From Candidatus Bacteroides merdigallinarum (GTDB taxonomy: Bacteria > Bacteroidota > Bacteroidia > Bacteroidales > Bacteroidaceae): a DNA stretch of 42,989 bases. Location of the stretch: contig DXBX01000015.1 in the NCBI GenBank assembly GCA_019116285.1, positions 1 through 42,989 of the forward strand, given 5' to 3'. The translations under genes were made by a program, and so were the position numbers. Shown here piece by piece: positions 17,611 to 26,822 of the stretch (position 1 is the stretch's first letter; each line of letters starts with the position of its first letter). The notes under the pieces are model-generated. The model did not search any database, was not told the origin of the DNA, and saw nothing but the letters and a program-made list of their open reading frames with translations.

Positions 17611-17678
17611 GTAGATGAAAATCTTAGAAACAGATTCGTAAGTACATAAATTTACAAGTTCTGTATGAATCAATCTTT

Positions 17679-17710
17679 CCCCGGTGCCGCGAGGTACCGG
17701 GGATTTTTTA
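17679..17710 (+). terminator. Intrinsic terminator of the SusC/SusD unit
   Basis: Arms 17679-17687 and 17694-17702 (CCCCGGTGCC with GGTACCGGGG) form a GC-rich stem with a short loop and one mismatch, followed by six T. It lies about 70 bases after the SusD stop. Confidence 0.85.
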
Positions 17711-17842
17711 TATATTCCGCAAATATGCCTTTACGGGATGAATTTGCGCATTTACAACTGATAATTAATCGGTTAGTTGATAGCCATGTAACTAAGAATC
17801 TCCTTTCTTTCCGGTATCACTATTCTTTTTTGCATTTTGCTT

Positions 17843-17871
17843 ATAGGTAATAAAATAATTACCTATCTTTG
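17843..17871 (+). promoter_or_regulatory. Promoter and 9-bp inverted-repeat operator of the DUF2442-HTH gene
   Basis: ATAGGTAAT (17843-17851) and ATTACCTAT (17858-17866) are perfect inverted arms 6 bases apart. The right arm overlaps the -7 element TATCTTTG (17864-17871), and a TTTG at 17836-17839 is a possible -33 with a rather long spacer. Placement on the promoter suggests autorepression by the HTH protein encoded next. Confidence 0.7.
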
Positions 17872-17899
17872 CAGTATAACAAAGCAACATAATAAAGTT

Positions 17900-18316
17900 A
17901 TGGCAAACATGGTAGTAGAAAAAGTTTGGCTGACTGATACAGAGGTGTGGATACGCACAGCCGACGGCAGGGAAGCCTGTGAAAAATTTACAGAGTTTCC
18001 GAGATTGAGATTTGCCACGCCGGAACAGCGTGCCGCTTTCACGTTGAGCAAAGAAGGTATCCATTGGGAAGAAATAGATGAGGACCTGAGCTTTGAAGGA
18101 TTTTTCATGCAGAAACCTTCCAACCCCCTGTATGACGTATTCATCGCACACCCTGAACTCAATGCTTCCGCCATAGCCCGCAGGCTTGGCATATCGCAGA
18201 GTCTGTTCGCGCAATATGTGAGCGGCGCCAAGAAACCTTCTGCCGAGCGATTGGAAACCATATTTGAAACCATACGTTCCGTAGGCAAGGAGCTATGCGA
18301 GGTTTCCGTGGCTTGA
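17900..18316 (+). CDS. DUF2442 domain protein with C-terminal HTH
   Basis: A 138-residue protein. The N-terminal half (about 1-70: VVEKVWLTDTEVWIRTADGR ... PRLRFATPEQRAAFTLSKEG) matches the DUF2442 pattern. The C-terminal half (about 85-135: HPELNASAIARRLGISQSLF, then GAKKPSAERLETI) is an XRE-like helix-turn-helix. DUF2442 proteins are often antitoxins paired with DUF4160 toxins; none is present on either side. The frame is open 21 codons upstream, but 17900 is chosen because the upstream stretch contains the promoter. A perfect inverted repeat on the promoter fits self-regulation. Confidence 0.82.
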   Translation: MANMVVEKVWLTDTEVWIRTADGREACEKFTEFPRLRFATPEQRAAFTLSKEGIHWEEIDEDLSFEGFFMQKPSNPLYDVFIAHPELNASAIARRLGISQSLFAQYVSGAKKPSAERLETIFETIRSVGKELCEVSVA

Positions 18317-18353
18317 TGCACAGATTCATACGCAAGTATGCCCCATGCATAAC

Positions 18354-18422
18354 ATATATACTGCACAAGCGATTTAATATATACTGCCCCGGCCTGCAGA
18401 TATATGCTGGACGATTGCGGAC
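18354..18422. repeat. Three-unit 23-bp tandem array (ATATATACTGC core)
   Basis: ATATATACTGC begins at 18354 and 18377, and ATATATGCTGG at 18400, giving an exact 23-base period. The remaining 12 bases of each unit differ. Units 2 and 3 can pair (ATATATACTGC with GCAGATATAT). It lies between the DUF2442-HTH stop and the topB promoter. Confidence 0.65.
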
Positions 18423-18449
18423 ATTCACTTATTTTTTGCAAGGATAGGG

Positions 18450-18480
18450 TTTCATAAATCACGGTTTATACCTAAATTTG
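18450..18480 (+). promoter_or_regulatory. Promoter of topB
   Basis: TAAATTTG at 18473-18480 matches TAnnTTTG. TTTC at 18450-18453 is a one-mismatch -33 word 19-20 bases upstream. The leader to the ATG at 18501 is about 14 bases. Confidence 0.6.
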
Positions 18481-18500
18481 CCCGCTAAAAACGAGACAGG

Positions 18501-20651
18501 ATGATAGTATGCATTGCCGAGAAACCCTCCGTGGCACGCGACATCGCCGATGTGCTGGGAGCCAGGGAAAAGAAAGACGGATACATCGAGGGGAACGGAT
18601 ACCAGGTGACGTGGACCTTCGGGCACCTTTGTACGCTGAAGGAGCCGCATGAGTACACGCCCGACTGGAAGCAGTGGCGCCTGGAGTATCTGCCCATGAT
18701 TCCCCCGCGCTTTGGCATCAAGCTGATAGACAATCCCACGTATGAGAAGCAATTCCATACCATCGAACGGCTGATGCAGGCCGCGGACATGATCATCAAC
18801 TGCGGCGATGCCGGCCAGGAGGGAGAACTAATCCAGCGCTGGGTGATGCAGAAGGCAGGGGCACATTGCCCGGTAAAGCGTCTGTGGATATCCTCGCTGA
18901 CAGAGGAAGCCATCCGCGAAGGCTTTGCAAAGCTGCGCGATGCCGTGGATTTCCAGCCGCTTTATGAAGCCGGATTGAGCCGGGCTATCGGCGATTGGTT
19001 GCTGGGCATGAACGCCACGCGGCTCTATACGATGAAGTATGGACAAAACCGACAGGTGCTTTCCATCGGGCGGGTGCAGACACCGACACTGGCCTTGATT
19101 GTCAACCGACAATTGGAGATACAACATTTTGTGCCCAAGCAATACTGGGTGTTGAATACGGTGTACCGGGAAACCACCTTCTCGGCCCTCATCCGAAAGA
19201 GCGAGGAGGAACTGATTCTGGAAGCCGAAAAACAGAAAGATAATCCTGCTGCCAAAAAGCCCAAGAAGGAAGAGGAGAACCGCGGAATAGACCCCATCAC
19301 TGACCGGGCACGCGGCGAGGAACTCTTGGCACGCATCCAGGACTTGCCTTTCACCGTAAACTCTGTGACACGGAAGGAAGGACGTGAAGCTCCTCCGCGT
19401 TTGTTTGACCTGACTTCCCTCCAGGTGGAATGCAACAAGAAATTTTCTTATTCCGCCGACGAGACGCTGAAACTTATCCAGTCCCTCTACGAGAAAAAGG
19501 TGGCCACTTATCCTCGCGTAGACACCACCTTCCTGAGTGACGATATTTACCCCAAGTGCCCGGGTATCCTGAAAGGATTGCGCGGCTATGAAACTTTTAC
19601 GGCATCCATGGACGGTCAACCGTTGCCCAAGTCGAAGAAGGTTTTCGACAACTCCAAGGTGACGGACCATCATGCCATCATTCCTACGGGACAGCCCCCG
19701 GTTAACCTGACAGACATGGAGCGCCGGGTGTTCGACTTGATTGCACGCCGTTTCATCGCGGTGTTCTATCCGGATTGCAAGTTTGCCACCACCACCGTTT
19801 TGGGTGAAACAGGCGGTATTGAGTTCAAGGCTACGGGACGACAGATTCTGGAGCCGGGTTGGCGGGTCATCTTTGCCACGCCTGCCGCATCGGCCACCGC
19901 TGCGGAGGACAAAGACGATAAGGAGAGTGGTGAAGCCGACCGCGTATTGCCGGCTTTCGTGAAAGGGGAAAGCGGACCACACGTACCCGACCTGGTGGAA
20001 AAGTGGACGCAACCCCCTAAACCTTATACGGAAGCCACCCTGCTACGCGCCATGGAAACGGCAGGCAAGCTGGTGGACAACGACGAGTTGCGCGATGCCT
20101 TGAAAGAGAACGGCATCGGCCGTCCGTCTACCCGCGCAGCCATCATAGAGACCCTGTTCAAACGCAATTATATCCGCAAAGAGCGCAAGACGCTGATTGC
20201 CACTCCTACAGGCGTGGAGCTGATTCAGACGATCCACGAAGAATTGCTGAAATCGGCCGAGCTGACCGGCATTTGGGAGAAAAAATTGCGCGAGATAGAG
20301 AAGCGGACTTACAACGCCGCCCAGTTTCTGGAAGAGCTGAAGCAGATGGTGCGTGAGATTGTGGCCAACGTCTTGGCTGATTCCAGCAACCGGCGCATCA
20401 CCGTAGAGGCGCCCGCACCGGCAAAGCCCGCAAAAGGGAAGTCTGCTGCTCCGAAAGAGAAATCCGCCGACAAGCCGAAGAAAGAGCCTCGGAAGCGTAC
20501 GTCCAAGAAGTTTGCGCCGGCCGATGATTCCCTGGTGGGACAACCGTGCCCCCTATGTGGCAAAGGAACAATCATTAAAGGAAAAACGGCTTACGGGTGC
20601 TCTGAGTGGAGAAATGGATGCACATTCCGTAAGCCGTTCGGGGAGGGATAA
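18501..20651 (+). CDS. topB: DNA topoisomerase III (type IA)
   Basis: A 716-residue type IA topoisomerase. The Toprim domain has E7 in CIAEKPSVARD and the metal-binding CGDAGQEGEL (101-110). The core carries SIGRVQTPTLALIVNRQ (188-204), and the catalytic tyrosine is Y337 in ATYPRVDTTFLS. A Lys/Ala-rich basic linker (about 640-680) precedes a single C-terminal four-cysteine zinc motif (CPLCGKG ... YGCSEWRNGC). It relaxes and decatenates single-stranded-containing DNA. Its last bases lie 7 bases from the convergent M20 gene stop. The absence of conjugation genes nearby argues for the chromosomal housekeeping enzyme rather than an element-borne copy. Confidence 0.94.
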   Translation: MIVCIAEKPSVARDIADVLGAREKKDGYIEGNGYQVTWTFGHLCTLKEPHEYTPDWKQWRLEYLPMIPPRFGIKLIDNPTYEKQFHTIERLMQAADMIINCGDAGQEGELIQRWVMQKAGAHCPVKRLWISSLTEEAIREGFAKLRDAVDFQPLYEAGLSRAIGDWLLGMNATRLYTMKYGQNRQVLSIGRVQTPTLALIVNRQLEIQHFVPKQYWVLNTVYRETTFSALIRKSEEELILEAEKQKDNPAAKKPKKEEENRGIDPITDRARGEELLARIQDLPFTVNSVTRKEGREAPPRLFDLTSLQVECNKKFSYSADETLKLIQSLYEKKVATYPRVDTTFLSDDIYPKCPGILKGLRGYETFTASMDGQPLPKSKKVFDNSKVTDHHAIIPTGQPPVNLTDMERRVFDLIARRFIAVFYPDCKFATTTVLGETGGIEFKATGRQILEPGWRVIFATPAASATAAEDKDDKESGEADRVLPAFVKGESGPHVPDLVEKWTQPPKPYTEATLLRAMETAGKLVDNDELRDALKENGIGRPSTRAAIIETLFKRNYIRKERKTLIATPTGVELIQTIHEELLKSAELTGIWEKKLREIEKRTYNAAQFLEELKQMVREIVANVLADSSNRRITVEAPAPAKPAKGKSAAPKEKSADKPKKEPRKRTSKKFAPADDSLVGQPCPLCGKGTIIKGKTAYGCSEWRNGCTFRKPFGEG

Positions 20652-20658
20652 ACTATTT

Positions 20659-22017
20659 TTATAAGGTGGAATAAATCCGATAGAATTCCACTACCGCTTC
20701 CATGCCTTTACGCAGGATATCCAACGGTATATTCTCGTTGGGCGAATGGATGGCGTTGCTTTCCAGGCCAAAGCCCATCAGCACGGTTTTGATGCCCAAT
20801 ACCTGCTCGAAGGTAGAGATAATGGGGATGCTTCCACCCCGGCGCACCGCTAAAGGTTTCTTGCCAAAGGCTTTCTCAAAACCTGCCTCTGCAGCCCGGT
20901 AAGCCGGCAGGGAGATGGGACAGACATAACCTTGTCCGCCGTGCAGGGGTGTTACCTTTACTTGCACCGTGTCCGGGGCGATAGCAAGTATATGCTCTGC
21001 CAACAGCCGGGAAATCTTCTCGTGATCCTGATGCGGTACCAGCCGACAAGACACCTTGGCATAGGCTTTGGAGGGTAGCACCGTTTTGGCGCCTTCGCCC
21101 GTATAGCCGCCCCAGATGCCGCAGACATCGAATGACGGACGACAACTGTTGCGCTCGAGAGTGCTGTAGCCTTTCTCGCCAAACAAAGCCTTCACGCCGA
21201 TGGCCTGCTTATACTTCTCTTCATCAAAGGGAATACGGGCAATCATGTCTCGCTCTTCCTGCGGTACCTCCTCCACGTCGTCATAGAAGCCTGGGACGGT
21301 GATGCGTCCGTCCTCGTCCGTCAGTCGGGCTATCAGTTTACAGAGCACATTGATGGGATTGTCCACCGCTCCGCCGAAGTGCCCTGAGTGAAGGTCACGG
21401 TTGGGACCCGTCACTTCGATCTCCCAATAGGCCAAGCCACGCAAGCCGGTGGTCAGCGAAGGAAGGTCGGCTCCCAGCATACTGGTGTCGGACACGAGGA
21501 TGATATCCGCCTTCAGCAGATCCTTGTGATCCCGGCAAAAGGCTTCCAAACTGGGCGAACCAATCTCTTCCTCCCCTTCGAAAATGAACTTCACGTTTAC
21601 TTTCAATTCCCCGTTCTTCACCAGGTATTCAAAAGCCTTGGCTTGAATGAACGATTGCCCTTTGTCATCGTCCGCTCCGCGTGCCCAAATGCGGCCGTCG
21701 CGTACTTCGGGTTCAAAGGGGGCACTCTTCCAGAGTTCCAGCGGTTCGGCAGGCATCACATCGTAGTGAGCATAGACCAAAACAGTCTTGGCATAAGGGT
21801 CCACCGTCTTTTGGGCAAAAACCACGGGGTTGCCGGCCGAGGGCATCACGTGGGCTTCATCTGCTCCTGCCTCCAGCAAGAGTTGGCGCCAGCGTTGGGC
21901 ACAGGCCAGCATATCGTCCTTATGTTCGGGCTTAGCGCTGATACTGGGAATGCGGATAAGGCTGAACAACTCGTCCAGCATCCGCGGTTCGTTTTGGGTG
22001 ATATAGTCTCTAATCAT
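20659..22017 (-). CDS. M20-family dipeptidase (zinc metallopeptidase)
   Basis: A 452-residue M20/M28-type peptidase of the dipeptidase subfamily. Metal-site motifs are VLVYAHYDVMPA (H84), GADDDKGQ (114-121, bridging Asp), FEGEEEIGS (E149/E150), VSDTSM and the C-terminal histidine in SNAIHSPNEN. The dimerisation or lid domain has DLHSGHFGGAVDNP. It probably cleaves dipeptides or small N-blocked peptides in the cytosol; no signal peptide is seen. It begins 13 bases after aroC and is probably co-transcribed with it. Substrate is not predictable from sequence. Confidence 0.9.
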   Translation of the reverse strand: MIRDYITQNEPRMLDELFSLIRIPSISAKPEHKDDMLACAQRWRQLLLEAGADEAHVMPSAGNPVVFAQKTVDPYAKTVLVYAHYDVMPAEPLELWKSAPFEPEVRDGRIWARGADDDKGQSFIQAKAFEYLVKNGELKVNVKFIFEGEEEIGSPSLEAFCRDHKDLLKADIILVSDTSMLGADLPSLTTGLRGLAYWEIEVTGPNRDLHSGHFGGAVDNPINVLCKLIARLTDEDGRITVPGFYDDVEEVPQEERDMIARIPFDEEKYKQAIGVKALFGEKGYSTLERNSCRPSFDVCGIWGGYTGEGAKTVLPSKAYAKVSCRLVPHQDHEKISRLLAEHILAIAPDTVQVKVTPLHGGQGYVCPISLPAYRAAEAGFEKAFGKKPLAVRRGGSIPIISTFEQVLGIKTVLMGFGLESNAIHSPNENIPLDILRKGMEAVVEFYRIYSTL

Positions 22018-22030
22018 AATAAGTGAATTA

Positions 22031-23107
22031 TCAGAGTTGCGTCATCCGGTCAATCAGGTAGAAGTCCAATATGGTCAGTGCGGCCATGGCCTCCACGATG
22101 GGCACGGCACGGGGCAGGACGCAGGGATCGTGACGTCCGCGGGCTTTCAGCGTGGTGTCTTGTCCGTCGATGTTCACGGTGTGTTGCTCCATCAGCACGG
22201 TGGCCACAGGCTTGAAGGCCACGCGGAAATAAATATCTTCCCCGTTGCTGATACCGCCTTGGATGCCGCCGGAATGATTGGTACGTGTCTCAATACGCCC
22301 GGCATTGTTGTAGAATACGTCATTCTGCTCCGACCCTTTCATCTTCAGGCCCCGGAAGCCTTCGCCATATTCGAAAGCCTTGGCCGCATTGATGCTCAGC
22401 ATACCGGAAGCCAGGGCAGATTGCAACTTGCCGAAGACCGGCTGACCCAAGCCGATGGGGCAACCTTGGATGACACAGGTCACCACACCGCCTATGGTAT
22501 CTCCCTCTTCCTTTATCTTATAAATGTAGTCCTCCATTTCCTGGGCCTTGGCTGGATCCGGACAACGCACGGGATTGGTTTCAATCTGGTCCAAGTCGTA
22601 GGCAGTATAATTATCTTCCAGCTTGATGGGGCCTACCTGCGAGGTGTATGCCCGGATGCTGACGCCCAGTTGACGCAGGGCAATCTTGGCCAAGGCACCT
22701 CCCACGACACGCGAGATGGTTTCGCGGGCCGAAGAACGTCCGCCTCCACGATAGTCGCGGATGCCGTATTTCAGTTTGTAGGTATAGTCGGCGTGCGAGG
22801 GGCGGTAGGTGCTCTGCATCTCGCTATAGTCACTGGAGTGTTGATTCTTGTTCCAAACCAAGAAGCCGATGGGGCTGCCCGTTGTTTTTCCTTCAAAGAT
22901 GCCGGACAGGAATTCCACCTTGTCATCTTCTGAACGCGAAGTAGTGATGCGCGACTGGCCCGGGCGCCGGCGATTCAGTTCCGCTTGAACAAAGTCCATG
23001 TCGATGGTGACACCGGAGGGAAATCCGTCTATTACGCCTCCGATGGCCTTGCCGTGCGATTCCCCAAAAGTGGTAAGGCGGAGGATGTTTCCGAATGAGT
23101 TAAACAT
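22031..23107 (-). CDS. aroC: Chorismate synthase
   Basis: A 358-residue chorismate synthase with signature 1 at residues 15-32 ([18 protein letters not shown]), the FMN/EPSP-binding segment [20 protein letters not shown] and the C-terminal [20 protein letters not shown]. It makes chorismate from 5-enolpyruvylshikimate 3-phosphate, the last common step of aromatic synthesis. The initiation region is the family form ([19 protein letters not shown]), so the start is certain. TATCTTTG on the minus strand (23188 to 23181) is the likely -7 element. Confidence 0.97.
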   Translation of the reverse strand: MFNSFGNILRLTTFGESHGKAIGGVIDGFPSGVTIDMDFVQAELNRRRPGQSRITTSRSEDDKVEFLSGIFEGKTTGSPIGFLVWNKNQHSSDYSEMQSTYRPSHADYTYKLKYGIRDYRGGGRSSARETISRVVGGALAKIALRQLGVSIRAYTSQVGPIKLEDNYTAYDLDQIETNPVRCPDPAKAQEMEDYIYKIKEEGDTIGGVVTCVIQGCPIGLGQPVFGKLQSALASGMLSINAAKAFEYGEGFRGLKMKGSEQNDVFYNNAGRIETRTNHSGGIQGGISNGEDIYFRVAFKPVATVLMEQHTVNIDGQDTTLKARGRHDPCVLPRAVPIVEAMAALTILDFYLIDRMTQL

Positions 23108-23180
23108 ACTTCAGTTGCTTTAAAGGTTAATAATCAGGTTGATGCGGCACTTTCCCTTGCGACGGGAACTTTGCTTCTTC

Positions 23181-23188
23181 CAAAGATA
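23181..23188 (-). promoter_or_regulatory. -7 element for aroC
   Basis: CAAAGATA on the plus strand is a perfect TATCTTTG on the minus strand, 74 bases upstream of the aroC ATG. No clear TTTG at the usual distance was seen. Confidence 0.5.
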
Positions 23189-23307
23189 GGAAATTCTTTT
23201 GGAAAAGCGGCATAAAACTCCTACTTTTTTCTTGGGTCGCCCGATTTCCGGATTCATCGACAGAAAAGAGGGAATAGGCGGGGAAATCGTCCCTTGCATC
23301 CATTCTT

Positions 23308-23339
23308 TTTGCCGGAAACGAAGAAGTGGGCTTACTTTG
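23308..23339 (+). promoter_or_regulatory. Promoter of the efflux operon
   Basis: TTTG at 23308-23311 and TTACTTTG (near TAnnTTTG) at 23332-23339 are 20 bases apart, ahead of the ATG at 23376. Confidence 0.5.
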
Positions 23340-23375
23340 TGGCACGAATCATTAGAAACGGATAAAAGCAATTGT

Positions 23376-24764
23376 ATGAAAAAGGTAAAAAGATTGATGG
23401 CAACCGCCTGCCTCTTCCTGGGCTGTGCGAACTTGTGGGCCCAAGAAACAGTACAAGCGACTCCGGGAGACACCCTGACCCTGCCCGACCGATGGGACCT
23501 GCAGACATGCATAGAGTATGCAAAGGCGCACAACATCACCATCCGACGCAACCGCATCAACGCCGAAAGCACGGCCGAGGATGTGAAGACCGCCAAAGCC
23601 GAATGGTTTCCGGCTCTGAGCGGAAGCGTCAGCCAACGCATCGTGAACCGGCCGAACACCAACAACGGCACCATCATCAGCGGCGACAATATCACCACAA
23701 GCCAAAGTAAGACCTCGTACAATGGTTCTTACGGCATCGACGCCAACTGGACCTTGTTCAACGGCGGAAGTCGTGTCAACGGCATCAGGCAACAGAAGCT
23801 GAACGAGCGCATCGCCCGACTGGCCATAACGGAAAGCGAGAACAGCATCCAGGAGAACATCCTGCAACTGTATATGCAAATCCTCTACGCCGCCGAGGCC
23901 GTGAAGGTGAACGAGGGCACCCTGGAGGTGAGCCGCGCCACCTACGAACGGGGACGCCAACTGATGGAGGCCGGCAGCCTGAGCCGTGCGGATCTGGCGC
24001 AACTGGAAGCGCAGGTAAGCAGCGATAATTACCAAGTGGTGACCGCCAAGGCTACCCTGCAGGACTATCGCCTGCAACTGAAACAACTGTTGGAACTGGA
24101 CGGCGCGTACGAAATGGTACTGGACATGCCGCAGCTGGAGGACGTCGATGTACTCACTCCCCTGCCCGCCAAAGAGGATGTCTATCGCATGGCCCTGGCC
24201 TTACGCCCGGAAATAGAGTCCGGAAAGCTGAACATCGAGGCAGCCGACCTGGGCATCAAGGTAGCGCGTGCAGGGTATATCCCCAGCATCAGCCTGACGG
24301 CCGGCATCGGCAGCACCAATGCGAATGGAAACGATTTCACCTTCACGGAGCAAATCAAGCAGAACTGGAACAACTCACTGGGCGTTACGCTGAGCATCCC
24401 CCTCTTCGACCGGCGGCAGACCAAGAGCGCAGTGAACAAGGCGAAGCTGCAGAAACAGACCAGCCAACTGGACTTACTGGACCGGCAGAAGGAATTGTAC
24501 CGCACCATCGAAAGTTATTGGCTCGATGCCCGCAGCGCCCAACAGCAATACGATGCGGCAACCCAACAGGTGAAAAGCGCACAGGCCAGCTATGACCTGG
24601 TGAGCGAACAATTCAACGCAGGCATGAAGAACACCGTGGATCTGCTGACGGAGAAGAACAACCTGCTCAATGCCCAGCAATCCTTGCTACAAGCCAAGTA
24701 CATGGCCCTGCTCAATGCCGGCCTGTTGCGGTTCTATCAAGGAGAATCCCCCCAACTGAACTAA
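23376..24764 (+). CDS. TolC-family outer membrane efflux channel
   Basis: A 462-residue protein with a signal peptide (MKKVKRLMATACLFLGCANLWAQ) and the two OEP repeats of the TolC family. Each has long helices with the regular YEAARAQV-type pattern: repeat 1 ends LREL-like at QLLELDGAY, and repeat 2 includes GVTLSIPLFDRRQTKSAVNK and ends DLLTEKNNLLNAQQSLLQAK. The frame extends 59 codons upstream, but the start at 23376 is set by the signal peptide. It is the first gene of an operon with an adaptor and a MacB-type transporter, and should form the outer membrane exit duct of a tripartite exporter. Confidence 0.9.
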   Translation: MKKVKRLMATACLFLGCANLWAQETVQATPGDTLTLPDRWDLQTCIEYAKAHNITIRRNRINAESTAEDVKTAKAEWFPALSGSVSQRIVNRPNTNNGTIISGDNITTSQSKTSYNGSYGIDANWTLFNGGSRVNGIRQQKLNERIARLAITESENSIQENILQLYMQILYAAEAVKVNEGTLEVSRATYERGRQLMEAGSLSRADLAQLEAQVSSDNYQVVTAKATLQDYRLQLKQLLELDGAYEMVLDMPQLEDVDVLTPLPAKEDVYRMALALRPEIESGKLNIEAADLGIKVARAGYIPSISLTAGIGSTNANGNDFTFTEQIKQNWNNSLGVTLSIPLFDRRQTKSAVNKAKLQKQTSQLDLLDRQKELYRTIESYWLDARSAQQQYDAATQQVKSAQASYDLVSEQFNAGMKNTVDLLTEKNNLLNAQQSLLQAKYMALLNAGLLRFYQGESPQLN

Positions 24765-24788
24765 AAATCATCATTTAGCCATACGAAT

Positions 24789-26006
24789 ATGAACAAAAAG
24801 AAAATCATCCTCATCATCGCCGTCCTCGTCATCGTGGCCGGCATAGCCGTCTGGGCTTTCTCCGGTGGCACCAAGAAGCAGGAGGTGAAGTACGAGACCG
24901 CCGTGGTAAGCCACCAGGACATCTCCAACTTCGTGACCGCCACAGGCACCATCGAACCGGTGACCGAAGTCGAAGTGGGCACGCAAGTCAGCGGCATCAT
25001 TGACAAGATTTACGTGGACTACAACACCGTGGTCAAGCAGGGACAACTCATCGCCGAGATGGATAAAGTGACCCTGGAGAGCGACCTGGCCTCGGCACAA
25101 GCCACGTATGACGGCGCCAAGGCGGAGTATGAATACCAGGAGAGCCTCTACCGCCGCAACAAGGGCCTGCACGACAAGCAGCTCATCAGCGACACGGACT
25201 ACGAGCAGAGCCTCTACGACTACCGCCGCGCCAAAAGCCAGTATGACAGCAGCAAGGCGGCCCTGGAGAAAGCGGAGCGCAACCTGAGCTACGCCACCAT
25301 CACCGCACCCATCGACGGGGTGGTCATCAGCAAGGACGTGGAAGAGGGGCAGACCGTTGCCTCGGGCTTCGAGACCCCGACACTCTTCACCATCGCCGCC
25401 GACCTGACGCAGATGCAGGTAGTGGCCGATGTGGACGAAGCCGACATAGGCGGTGTGGAAGAAGGCCAGCGCGTGGAGTTCTCCGTGGATGCCTATCCCG
25501 GCCAGACCTTCACGGGGCAGGTGACGCAGGTGCGTCTGGGCGAATCGAGCGATGCCAGCAGCACCTCCACCTCGAGCAGCACGGTGGTGACGTATGAAGT
25601 GGTCATCTCCGCCCCCAACCCCGACCTGAAACTGAAGCCGCGCCTGACGGCAAACATCACCATCTACACGCTGGACAAGCCCGGCGTGCTGGCCGTGCCC
25701 GCCAAAGCCCTGCGCTTCAACCCCGTGGAACCCATCGTGGGCAAGGGAGCCGTGATTAACGACTGCGAAGGCGAGCACAAACTCTGGACGCGCGAGGGCA
25801 ACACCTTCACGGCCCACCCCGTGCGGACAGGCATCACGAACGGCACCTATACGGAAATCCTTGCCGGCATCGACGAGGGCGCAACGGTCATTGCCGATGC
25901 ACAGTTCGGCGGCGCACCCGCACAAATGGAGATGCAGGGAGACATAGAGCGCAGCCCCTTCGCACCGGGACCTCCGGACAGAAACAAGAACAAGAAGAAA
26001 GAGTAA
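24789..26006 (+). CDS. MacA-like periplasmic adaptor (RND/HlyD type)
   Basis: A 405-residue membrane fusion protein. An N-terminal membrane anchor (about 6-24), a lipoyl half (ATGTIEPVTEVEVGTQVSGI), a coiled-coil hairpin (about 95-165), the second lipoyl half (YATITAPIDGVVISKDVEEG), a beta-barrel domain and a membrane-proximal domain appear in the family order. A low-complexity Ser/Thr loop (STSTSSSTV, near 257-265) interrupts the barrel. The tail is rich in Lys and Asn. It would link the MacB-like permease to the TolC-like channel. It starts 24 bases after the channel gene. Confidence 0.9.
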   Translation: MNKKKIILIIAVLVIVAGIAVWAFSGGTKKQEVKYETAVVSHQDISNFVTATGTIEPVTEVEVGTQVSGIIDKIYVDYNTVVKQGQLIAEMDKVTLESDLASAQATYDGAKAEYEYQESLYRRNKGLHDKQLISDTDYEQSLYDYRRAKSQYDSSKAALEKAERNLSYATITAPIDGVVISKDVEEGQTVASGFETPTLFTIAADLTQMQVVADVDEADIGGVEEGQRVEFSVDAYPGQTFTGQVTQVRLGESSDASSTSTSSSTVVTYEVVISAPNPDLKLKPRLTANITIYTLDKPGVLAVPAKALRFNPVEPIVGKGAVINDCEGEHKLWTREGNTFTAHPVRTGITNGTYTEILAGIDEGATVIADAQFGGAPAQMEMQGDIERSPFAPGPPDRNKNKKKE

Positions 26007-26025
26007 AATTAGGAAATTACCAGCT

Positions 26026-26772
26026 ATGAGCAAGACTGTCATCGAACTACACGACATCCGCCGCAACTTCCAGGTGGGCGATGAGACGGTACATGCCCTG
26101 CGCGGCGTCTCGTTCTCCATCTGCGAGGGCGAGTTCGTCACCATCATGGGCACGAGCGGCTCGGGCAAATCGACCCTGCTGAACACGCTGGGCTGCCTGG
26201 ACACCCCCACCAGCGGGGAGTATCTGCTGGACGGCATCAGCGTGCGCACCATGTCGAAGTCGCAACGGGCCATCCTGCGCAACCGCAAGATCGGGTTCGT
26301 CTTCCAAAACTACAACCTCCTGCCCAAGACCACGGCAGTGGAGAACGTGGAGCTGCCGCTGATGTACAATCCCGCCGTCAGCGCTGCCGAGCGACGCCGA
26401 CGCGCCGTGGACGCCCTTGTGGCGGTGGGACTGGGCGACCGACTGGAGCACAAGTCCAACCAGATGTCCGGCGGACAAATGCAGCGTGTGGCCATCGCCC
26501 GTGCCCTGGTGAACAACCCCGCCGTCATCCTGGCGGACGAGGCAACGGGCAACCTGGACACGCGCACCTCGTTCGAGATTCTGGTCCTCTTCCAGCAGTT
26601 GCACCGCGAGGGGCGCACCCTCATCTTCGTGACGCACAACCCGGACATCGCCCAATACAGCAGCCGGAACATCCGCCTGCGCGACGGCCATGTCATCGAG
26701 GACAAACAGAATCCCAACATCCTCTCCGCGGCGGAGGCTCTGGCCGCACTGCCGAAGAATGAGGACGACTAA
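26026..26772 (+). CDS. MacB/LolD-type ABC transporter ATPase
   Basis: A 248-residue ABC ATPase with Walker A GTSGSGKST (42-50), Q-loop (VFQNYNLLPKTTAVENVELP), signature MSGGQMQRVAIARAL in place of LSGGQ, Walker B AVILADEATGNLD and H-loop VTHNPD. This pattern is that of the LolD/MacB/FtsE group that powers mechanotransmission exporters rather than import. ATPase and permease are separate genes here, whereas E. coli MacB is fused. The permease follows after a 242-base gap containing a tandem repeat. Confidence 0.93.
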   Translation: MSKTVIELHDIRRNFQVGDETVHALRGVSFSICEGEFVTIMGTSGSGKSTLLNTLGCLDTPTSGEYLLDGISVRTMSKSQRAILRNRKIGFVFQNYNLLPKTTAVENVELPLMYNPAVSAAERRRRAVDALVAVGLGDRLEHKSNQMSGGQMQRVAIARALVNNPAVILADEATGNLDTRTSFEILVLFQQLHREGRTLIFVTHNPDIAQYSSRNIRLRDGHVIEDKQNPNILSAAEALAALPKNEDD

Positions 26773-26822
26773 AGCATGCACAATGCCCCTGCCCGGCAAG
26801 CTCCAAGGAGCAGAAAGGAGTG

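Noticed and set aside
18501..20651. Topoisomerase III as a marker of an integrative conjugative element
   Set aside because: No tra, mob or integrase genes in the window, and it is flanked by housekeeping genes such as aroC.
23199..23375. N-terminal extension of the TolC-like gene
   Set aside because: No secretion signal at that end; the promoter lies within the stretch and the signal peptide begins at 23376.
24771..26288. 505-codon open frame on the minus strand
   Set aside because: It lies antisense to the MacA-like adaptor and the start of the ATPase, both with complete domain patterns; its His/Val/Gly-rich translation matches no family and reflects the GC-rich codon pattern of the opposite strand.
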